Source: Candidatus Omnitrophota bacterium
GTDB taxonomy: Bacteria; Omnitrophota; Gorgyraeia; B26-G9
Direction of reading: 5' to 3'
DNA: 7,315 nucleotides
NCBI GenBank assembly: GCA_022013205.1
Contig: JAKLQT010000068.1
Span: 1-7,315 of the forward strand
Shown here: piece by piece, positions 1-4,352 of the stretch
Layout of the letters: every line of letters starts with the position of its first letter
Numbering within the stretch: the first letter of the stretch is position 1
Position numbers and translations under genes: made by a program
Notes under the pieces: generated by a model
What the model was told of the DNA's origin: nothing
The model's database searches: none
The model's input: the letters and a program-made list of their open reading frames with translations, nothing else

Positions 1-21
1 CATAAACTATGTGCTCATTTA

Positions 22-107
22 TGGTACCGAAGGTGGGATTCGAACCCACAAGGACTTGCGCCCATCGGTTTTTGAGACCGACGTGTATGCCATTCCACCA
101 CTTCGGC
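22..107 (-). tRNA. tRNA-Leu, anticodon CAA
   Basis: Read on the minus strand this folds as a class II tRNA of 86 nt including an encoded CCA (22-24). The acceptor stem pairs GCCGAAG with CTTCGGT (a G-U at the first pair), with discriminator A at 25. The anticodon stem TCGGT/ACCGA encloses loop CTCAAAA, so the anticodon is CAA (plus-strand 72-74), reading UUG leucine codons. The long variable arm GGGC-GCAA-GTCC (about 51-63) and the T-arm GTGGG/CCCAC with loop TTCGAAT are intact. It begins 16 bases after the stop codon of the small membrane-protein gene, and I see no promoter of its own in that gap, so it is probably processed from the nfeD-floA transcript. Identity is secure; co-transcription is inferred. 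Confidence 0.97.
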
Positions 108-123
108 ACTGAGTAATCTGAAT

Positions 124-618
124 CTATCTCTGAAAAGGAGAACCTTTCCAATTAAACCGTTCTCTTGATCGCGGCGGCCCTAAAATAATAGACCATATTA
201 TACCTTCTTTTATACTGCTTTTCAAGATTAAGGCTGGCTTTTTTATTTTTTCTTTTAGCAGCGGGACAGAAAGTATGGGTTCTTCATCAGCTGTTTCTTC
301 ATCAGGTAAGGAAGCTGCCGCAGGGGCTGGCTTTTCCCTGATCTGCCTGTTAGTTTTTTTCCGGCGTATTTGCAATACCTGATCATATGGCATCATTGAT
401 ACCTCAGATACTACATCTGCCTGCGTTTTTTCATCGAAAATGCCCTCCATTGCCGGGGGTAGAGAAGCGGGTTCCGGAACAGGTTTTTTAAAATGTTCAG
501 ACGGCTGTTCCGGTTCTGCTGACGAATCTTTTTTCCACTTTTCTTGCTTTTTAGTATTATTCAATACCCAAAAGATGATAATTATCAGATAGAATATAAA
601 TTTGAACAGGCTACCCAT
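124..618 (-). CDS. small single-pass membrane protein, unknown function
   Basis: A 164-residue protein that I do not recognise as a named family. A hydrophobic N-terminal segment (about residues 5-20, FKFIFYLIIIIFWVL) is followed by a Lys/Glu/Pro-rich, probably disordered region (20-120) with KPVPEPASLPP and EKPAPAAASLP stretches. Near the C-terminus is a short conserved-looking block, IKEGIIWSIILGPPRSRERF (about 137-156). Similar 'ILGPPR' tails are, as far as I recall, common in small hypothetical membrane proteins of Gram-positive and related bacteria, so this may be a docking peptide. The start ATG lies 14 bases after the floA stop and follows an AAGGGG sequence, a modest ribosome site. 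As last protein gene of the nfeD-floA operon it may act with the flotillin, in the position of yqfB in Bacillus, but no similarity to YqfB is claimed. The topology would put most of the protein in the cytoplasm if the basic residues after the segment stay inside. Confidence 0.75.
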   Translation of the reverse strand: MGSLFKFIFYLIIIIFWVLNNTKKQEKWKKDSSAEPEQPSEHFKKPVPEPASLPPAMEGIFDEKTQADVVSEVSMMPYDQVLQIRRKKTNRQIREKPAPAAASLPDEETADEEPILSVPLLKEKIKKPALILKSSIKEGIIWSIILGPPRSRERFNWKGSPFQR

Positions 619-632
619 GAATAGACCCCTTT

Positions 633-1619
633 TTAACTGGTTTTATCCTTATCCTTTTCGTTTTGATTTTGGCCGATTTGTTTTCTCATGGTTGTGTCTG
701 CCTGAATGTTCTTGATATTGTAATAGTCCATGACTCCCAGTTTTCCCTCGCGAAAAGCATACGCGATTGCTTTTGGAACCTCAGCCTCAGCTTCAACTAC
801 ATGGGCTCTCATTTCCTGGGTGCGCGCGCTCATTTCCTGCTCCTGGGCTACAGCCATGGCCCTGCGTGTTTCAGCTCGTGCCTGAGCAACTTTTAAATCA
901 GCTTCAGCCTGGTCAGTCTGCAGTTTTGCGCCTATGTTTCTGCCTACGTCTACGTCAGCTATATCAATAGAAAGAATTTCAAAAGCTGTTCCGGCATCAA
1001 GGCCTCTTTCAAGTACGTTTTTAGATATCTTATCAGGATTTTCCAATACTGCTTTGTAAGTCTCAGCCGAACCGATTGTTGTAACAATACCTTCACCGAC
1101 ACGGGCGATAATTGTTTCTTCTGTGGCACCGCCTACAAGACGTTCAATATTGGCGCGAACAGTTACCCTGGCTCTTGCTCTTACTTCAATGCCGTCTTTT
1201 GCTACAGCAGAGAGCATACCTGTCTTAGGAGCGTCAATAACCTTGGGATTTACCGATGTTTTAACTGCTTCAAGAACATCGCGTCCGGCAAGGTCAATTG
1301 CGCATGCTTTTTCGAATTTCAGGTTTAAATTAGCCTTATCAGCAGATATCAGTGCTTTTACAACACGAAGTACGTCTCCGCCGGCAAGATAGTGCGCTTC
1401 CAAAGGGTCACTGTTTAGGGAAAGCCCGGCCTTATGCACCATGATGATGGAGGGTACGATTACAAATGGGTCTACTTTTCTAAGACGCATGCCGATCAAA
1501 CTGAACAAAGAGATTTTCACTCCAGAGGCAATGGCGGCAATCCACAGCCTGACTGGAATAAAATATACAAAAAAGAAGAAAAATGCTGCAATAAAAATAA
1601 TACTAACAACTAACGGCAT
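633..1619 (-). CDS. floA: flotillin-like protein FloA
   Basis: 328 residues, close to the 331 of Bacillus FloA (UPF0365, SPFH/flotillin superfamily). A membrane-embedded N-terminus (about 4-40) includes a phenylalanine-rich run. The SPFH-like core follows, with the family blocks HKAGLSLNSDPLEAHYLAGGDV, AIDLAGRDVLEAVKTSVNPKVI, KARITVRANIERLVGGA-like RARARVTVRANIERLVGGA, IARVGEGIVTTIGSA and GTAFEILSIDIADVDVG. The C-terminal part (about 230-290) is an Ala/Glu-rich coiled coil (QTDQAEADLKVAQARAE..., EVEAEVP-type repeats), then the conserved GVMDYYNIKNIQADTTMR and a charged tail. In Bacillus FloA oligomers organise membrane fluidity and assemble signalling and secretion complexes. A strong AAGGAGG site (1625-1631) sits 5 bases before the ATG, fixing the start. 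It follows the short nfeD gene by 21 bases and is probably translated from the same transcript, since NfeD proteins are the usual flotillin partners. Confidence 0.97.
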   Translation of the reverse strand: MPLVVSIIFIAAFFFFFVYFIPVRLWIAAIASGVKISLFSLIGMRLRKVDPFVIVPSIIMVHKAGLSLNSDPLEAHYLAGGDVLRVVKALISADKANLNLKFEKACAIDLAGRDVLEAVKTSVNPKVIDAPKTGMLSAVAKDGIEVRARARVTVRANIERLVGGATEETIIARVGEGIVTTIGSAETYKAVLENPDKISKNVLERGLDAGTAFEILSIDIADVDVGRNIGAKLQTDQAEADLKVAQARAETRRAMAVAQEQEMSARTQEMRAHVVEAEAEVPKAIAYAFREGKLGVMDYYNIKNIQADTTMRKQIGQNQNEKDKDKTS

Positions 1620-1640
1620 AACGGCCTCCTTAGGTTAGGG

Positions 1641-2120
1641 TTAACTTACCTTGATTACTGTGATTTTATTGCCTTGAACATCCTTTACTTTTACATCTTG
1701 ATCCTTTTCGATAAACTCATTATCTGCTAAAACGTCGTAGTGTTTTGTGTCAATTAAAACTGTTCCGCTGGGGCGCAATATAGTGAGGGTTTTTCCTGTT
1801 TTTCCTATCAGATTTTTAAGCTCCGGATCTGCCACCTGATAGCCCATTTTTTTGTTTTGGGTCAAACTCAGGCGTGTTTTCTGCCAGAAACTTGTTTTAG
1901 GCAGAATTTTAAACAGCCCTAAAACCATAAGAAGGCTTACCAATGTTACTATTGCCCCCATTACAGGGCTTAAGCTGCTGAAGGCAATGCAGCTTGCACT
2001 CAGTAGTGAGATTATGCCCAGTACCCCTGTAAGCCCAAAACCGGGAATAATGACCACCTCCATAAATATTAAGCAGAAGCCCAGAATAAAAAGAGATATA
2101 ATACTAAGTAGGACAGGCAT
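1641..2120 (-). CDS. short NfeD-family membrane protein (OB-fold)
   Basis: 159 residues with about three hydrophobic segments in the first 75 residues (LLSIISLFILGFCLIFMEVV; LTGVLGIISLLSASCIAF; MGAIVTLVSLLMVLGLF). These include the VxIPGFGLTGVLG turn typical of NfeD proteins. A soluble C-terminal OB-like domain follows (about 103-159: LIGKTGKTLTILRPSGTVLIDTKHYDVL...NEFIEKDQDVKVKDVQGNKITVIKV). It lacks the protease domain and corresponds to the short NfeD1b class. An AAGGAG site (2129-2134) lies 8 bases before the ATG, and only one base separates it from the upstream nfeD stop, so the two are translationally linked. Its OB domain is clearly paralogous to the end of the long NfeD protein. NfeD OB domains are thought to bind flotillin/stomatin partners; the immediate downstream floA supports that role here. 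Confidence 0.92.
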   Translation of the reverse strand: MPVLLSIISLFILGFCLIFMEVVIIPGFGLTGVLGIISLLSASCIAFSSLSPVMGAIVTLVSLLMVLGLFKILPKTSFWQKTRLSLTQNKKMGYQVADPELKNLIGKTGKTLTILRPSGTVLIDTKHYDVLADNEFIEKDQDVKVKDVQGNKITVIKVS

Positions 2121-2121
2121 T

Positions 2122-3606
2122 TTACGAACTCCTTTTTTGCTCGACGAAAATCTTATTTCCCTCGATTTTTACGATTATAACTATTTTACCTTTTGGTATG
2201 AATTCGCCGAGCGTGGTTACATCAAGAACCTCATCATCAAAAACCGCTTTACCGCTCGGGCGCAGGATTGTTTTCGATATGCCAACCTTACCTAGGCAAA
2301 TGTTCTGCGCAAGGGATTCTGTCTGAAATCCCAGATTTTTTTCTTCACATGCACGCAAAATAACACGTTTGAATAAATTTGTGCGCGGCAGGAATCTGAA
2401 ACCTAAAATGGCCAGAACAAAGGTTATAATAAAAGCCCCGGAAATGGTAAATAAAGCGCTGTCTAATTCAAAAGAAGGCAGTGTGAACGGATGCTTCAAT
2501 AAGGTTAATACTAAGCCGCTTATAATAAACAGTAAGCCGGTAAGGCCGATGATCCCGAAGCCCGGCACTGCCAGCAATTCAATAAGTAAGAGTATGAATC
2601 CGATCACAAAAATAGCAAGATCCATCCAGTTAGCCAGGCCGACTAAATAGTGGCCCCAGAAAAATAAAATTAGAAATAAAACACCAAGCGTACCGCTAAT
2701 GCCCCAGCCGGGCATCTTTAATTCAAAGAGAATTCCCAGAAATCCAAGGCTGAGCAGGAGAGAGCTTACGATCGGATGGGTTAGAAAGCGTACAATATTT
2801 TCAGACCATGTCGGCTCAAGAGTTATTTTTCTTGTGAATGTGATTGATTCCAGAGCAAGCTGTTCTCTTATATAAGAAAAAAATTCATCTTCAGATTTTA
2901 CGGTTATATTGGATAATGACAGGTTTTTAGCCTCATCAGCCGTAAGGTTCAGCAGTTTATCTTTCGGGCAGATTACTTTTTCGTTCTCGAATAATTTTTT
3001 GTTTTGCTCTGATTTTTTTTCCTGCAGTTCCTGGGGAGTAAGTATTAACAGCTCATTCTTAAAGCTTACCTGGATCAGTTCTATCTCCTTATCTACCATA
3101 GCCTGGGCAAGATTAGCAGAATGTTTGTTAGACTCAGCTGTTGCTTTGAACTTCGCGCGCAGGGCGGAAACCATTTTTTCATCAGTTGGCTGCTGCCCCT
3201 GATCCAAGCCCATCATACGCGGCTCGGCAGAGCCGATAGATGACCCCTCGTTCATAATGATTGAATCGCAGGAAAGGGCTATCAAAGCACCCGCGGACCA
3301 GGCCGAATGTGTTATATAAGCAAATGTGGGCCCAGGTGCCAGGTCCTGAACATTATTGACTATTTCATCAGCAGCATCAACGCGTCCGCCAAAAGTATTA
3401 ATCTTTAAAACTACAGCAGCAGCTTTTTCCTCATTTGCCTGAATTAAGGCGCGTTTAATAAAAGCTGATAATCCCAGGTCAATAGTGCCTTCAACCGGAA
3501 TGATGAAAAGAGTGTTTTCTTCCGCGGCAATAGAGGGAGTCTTTTGCCAAGGAGAGAAAAAAACCGCGATTATTAAAATAATTAATAGTACAGCAGGTTT
3601 TTTCAT
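2122..3606 (-). CDS. long NfeD protein, membrane-bound ClpP-class serine protease
   Basis: 494 residues. Residues 7-20 form a signal/anchor segment. The ClpP-like domain covers about 32-250. It contains VVLKINTFGGRVDAADEI (oxyanion-hole glycines 73-74), the nucleophile motif HSAWSAGALIAL with Ser104, and a likely catalytic Lys in TDEKMVSALRAK (Lys144, by spacing to the Ser-Lys dyad of the archaeal 1510-N stomatin protease). About five membrane segments follow (279-315, 329-370, 385-410). Two of the turns repeat the same motif, MPGWGISGTLG (298-308) and VPGFGIIGLTG (347-357). The C-terminal OB domain (about 440-494) contains ILRPSGKAVFDDEVLDV. The family cleaves hydrophobic parts of stomatin/flotillin-type partners or works with them in membrane quality control; the substrate here is inferred to be FloA or other membrane proteins. 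An AAGGA site precedes the ATG (3613-3617). It is the first gene of the operon. The catalytic Lys assignment is tentative. Confidence 0.95.
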   Translation of the reverse strand: MKKPAVLLIILIIAVFFSPWQKTPSIAAEENTLFIIPVEGTIDLGLSAFIKRALIQANEEKAAAVVLKINTFGGRVDAADEIVNNVQDLAPGPTFAYITHSAWSAGALIALSCDSIIMNEGSSIGSAEPRMMGLDQGQQPTDEKMVSALRAKFKATAESNKHSANLAQAMVDKEIELIQVSFKNELLILTPQELQEKKSEQNKKLFENEKVICPKDKLLNLTADEAKNLSLSNITVKSEDEFFSYIREQLALESITFTRKITLEPTWSENIVRFLTHPIVSSLLLSLGFLGILFELKMPGWGISGTLGVLFLILFFWGHYLVGLANWMDLAIFVIGFILLLIELLAVPGFGIIGLTGLLFIISGLVLTLLKHPFTLPSFELDSALFTISGAFIITFVLAILGFRFLPRTNLFKRVILRACEEKNLGFQTESLAQNICLGKVGISKTILRPSGKAVFDDEVLDVTTLGEFIPKGKIVIIVKIEGNKIFVEQKRSS

Positions 3607-3692
3607 GCGGTTTCCTTAGTTAGTTTAATACCATAAATTCGTATTAGCAAATGCCTGTCCAGCTTCTCTGAAAAATGTTTTTGAGCGAAGGA
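3607..3692 (-). promoter_or_regulatory. nfeD upstream region, promoter unclear
   Basis: The 86 bases before the long nfeD gene hold its ribosome site and the most likely place for the operon promoter, but no convincing pair of boxes. A TGGACA (plus-strand 3656-3661) has only weak partners downstream: ATTTAT at 17 bases (3633-3638) and TATGGT at 20 bases (3630-3635). The operon might instead be read through from the tRNA-Ala promoter, since I see no stem followed by a T-run between tRNA-Ala and nfeD. Confidence 0.25.
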
Positions 3693-3716
3693 TGGTGGAG
3701 CTGGAGGGAATCGAAC
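3693..3716 (-). repeat. truncated copy of tRNA-Ala 3' end (direct repeat)
   Basis: These 24 bases match 3942-3965, the 3' end of the complete tRNA-Ala, at 23 positions (A for C at 3708 is the only change). The copy covers the encoded CCA, discriminator A, the acceptor 3' strand and the T-loop side (TTCGATT with CCCTC). It stops exactly where the 5' strand of the T-stem should begin: the upstream CGACG cannot pair with CCCTC. It is therefore a tRNA fragment and not a working tRNA. Such displaced tRNA 3' ends are the usual mark of site-specific integration at a tRNA gene, although tandem duplication with decay is also possible. Confidence 0.85.
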
Positions 3717-3733
3717 GTCGCTTTTGTTTTCCG

Positions 3734-3752
3734 CTTGCTTTTGTAAAGCAAG
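3734..3752. repeat. hairpin 1, 8-bp perfect stem
   Basis: CTTGCTTT (3734-3741) and AAAGCAAG (3745-3752) form a perfect stem with a 3-base loop. It lies 17 bases from the tRNA-Ala 3' fragment. Confidence 0.85.
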
Positions 3753-3773
3753 GCAGTACTCAAACAACGCTCC

Positions 3774-3804
3774 TTAAAGGGCAACCCTGATGGTTTCCCT
3801 TTAA
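3774..3804. repeat. hairpin 2, 13-bp stem with one mismatch
   Basis: TTAAAGGG-C-AACC (3774-3786) pairs with GGTT-T-CCCTTTAA (3792-3804), leaving a 5-base loop CTGAT. Twelve of thirteen positions pair. Confidence 0.85.
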
Positions 3805-3845
3805 TCTATCCCTTCCTTCCTGAGGAAGTCCAACCCGCCGATTGC

Positions 3846-3873
3846 GATGGAATTCTTTTTATAGAGTTCCATC
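3846..3873. repeat. hairpin 3, 11-bp stem
   Basis: GATGGAATTCT (3846-3856) pairs with AGAGTTCCATC (3863-3873) with one G-T pair and a 6-base loop. It overlaps the start of the unsupported 23-codon frame. Confidence 0.85.
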
Positions 3874-3889
3874 CTGCATCCTCTCGGGA

Positions 3890-3914
3890 TAAGGGGAAAC
3901 AATCTTTCCCCTTA
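3890..3914. repeat. hairpin 4, 10-bp perfect stem
   Basis: TAAGGGGAAA (3890-3899) pairs perfectly with TTTCCCCTTA (3905-3914) around the loop CAATC. It lies 27 bases beyond the 3' end of tRNA-Ala in the direction of transcription, and there is no T-run after it on that strand. Confidence 0.88.
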
Positions 3915-3941
3915 ACATCCCCTTTTTGGGTTCGAAATTTT

Positions 3942-4017
3942 TGGTGGAGCTGGAGGGACTCGAACCCTCGACCAACAGACTGCCAGTCTGCTGCGCTCCC
4001 AGCTGCGCTACAGCCCC
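3942..4017 (-). tRNA. tRNA-Ala, anticodon GGC
   Basis: A complete 76-nt tRNA on the minus strand with CCA encoded (3942-3944). The acceptor stem GGGGCTG/CAGCTCC carries the G3-U70 pair that marks alanine tRNAs. The anticodon stem GCAGA/TCTGT with loop CTGGCAG gives anticodon GGC (plus-strand 3982-3984), reading GCC. The T-arm GAGGG-TTCGAGT-CCCTC is perfect. A good promoter lies 35-70 bases upstream. Its last 24 bases recur at 3693-3716, suggesting that this gene served as an attachment site. Confidence 0.98.
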
Positions 4018-4058
4018 ACGAAGAATAAGCTCCCCGAAAGTACTATTATTCAAATTTA

Positions 4059-4087
4059 AATGTATCATGCAGAAGGCATTATGTCAA
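4059..4087 (-). promoter_or_regulatory. tRNA-Ala promoter (sigma70 type)
   Basis: On the minus strand a perfect -35 TTGACA (4082-4087) is separated by 17 bases from a -10 TACATT (4059-4064), which matches TATAAT at 4 of 6 positions. The -10 is preceded by TGA, an extended -10. The expected start is near 4052, giving a leader of about 35 nt before the tRNA. Confidence 0.75.
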
Positions 4088-4173
4088 TATATCTATATGG
4101 TCCCCAACTCCTGGATAGAAAACACTTTTCCTTTGCATATCAAACAGCCAGGGGGAATTGTATTTGCGGATTT

Positions 4174-4216
4174 TAATCAGTCGATTTACAATTGATGTGT
4201 AAAAATCGACTGATTA
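4174..4216. repeat. 14-bp perfect inverted repeat
   Basis: TAATCAGTCGATTT (4174-4187) is the exact reverse complement of AAATCGACTGATTA (4203-4216), with a 15-base spacer. Alternative inner pairing of TTTACA with TGTAAA could shorten the loop. There is no T-run after either arm, so it is not a standard terminator. Lying between two divergent promoters, it could be a regulator binding site, a transcript barrier or a remnant of a palindromic repeat family. Confidence 0.85.
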
Positions 4217-4251
4217 CCTCGCAGACAGCCATGGTAAGAATAAAATTGAAC

Positions 4252-4281
4252 TTGCTCTGAATGTTATGCTTATGCTACAAT
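4252..4281 (+). promoter_or_regulatory. probable leuS promoter (extended -10)
   Basis: TACAAT (4276-4281, 5 of 6 to TATAAT) is preceded by TGC, giving an extended -10. A weak -35, TTGCTC (4252-4257), lies 18 bases upstream. The predicted start near 4288 would leave a leader of about 65 nt. The extended -10 is the main support. Confidence 0.5.
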
Positions 4282-4352
4282 ATTTTCCATTACTAATTAA
4301 ATCAATTCGACGCGGGAACTTTGAAGGTTAACAGAAGAGGAAGCGCTAAATT

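Larger units (their letters stand above)
3717..3941 (-). other. hairpin-rich segment between tRNA-Ala repeats
   Basis: About 225 bases with no recognisable protein gene, bounded by the tRNA-Ala and the copy of its 3' end. It contains at least four strong inverted repeats in a row (3734-3752, 3774-3804, 3846-3873, 3890-3914) plus a weaker one (3816-3828, CTTCC-TGA-GGAAG). None is followed by a T-run on either strand, so these do not look like intrinsic terminators. The density suggests a structured RNA or the folded remnant of a small mobile element. It would be transcribed by read-through from tRNA-Ala. A 23-codon frame (3801-3872, minus) with an SD-like GAGAGG is present but unsupported as a gene. 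Confidence 0.55.
4018..4352. other. divergent intergenic region, tRNA-Ala to leuS
   Basis: This 335-base stretch has no gene I can support. It holds the tRNA-Ala promoter on the minus strand, a perfect inverted repeat in the middle, and the leuS promoter and leader on the plus strand. I looked for a T-box leader (AGGGTGGNACCGCG-like antiterminator) before leuS and found none. A 7-base ACAGCCA occurs on both sides of the inverted repeat (4144-4150 and 4225-4231). Confidence 0.6.

Noticed and set aside
663..2650. Several plus-strand open frames of 65-150 codons opposite floA and the nfeD genes
   Set aside because: They are shadows of strongly conserved genes on the other strand, with no ribosome sites or recognisable domains.
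3890..3914. Intrinsic terminator after tRNA-Ala
   Set aside because: The stem is strong but no T-run follows on the minus strand, and the plus strand has no gene ending there.
3693..4040. tmRNA (ssrA) on the minus strand, because of the CCAGCTCCACCA end and nearby GGGGCTG
   Set aside because: GGGGCTG belongs to a complete tRNA-Ala. There is no tag-peptide frame ending in ALAA, no UUCGAC motif, and the T-stem at the 3' copy does not pair.
3926..4195. Open frames across the tRNA-Ala on both strands (for example one reading GLEPSTNRLPVCC)
   Set aside because: These are the well-known spurious translations of a tRNA gene; the tRNA structure explains the sequence.
4282..4352. T-box riboswitch before leuS
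   Set aside because: The leader of about 65 nt is too short, and no T-box antiterminator consensus or terminator hairpin is visible.
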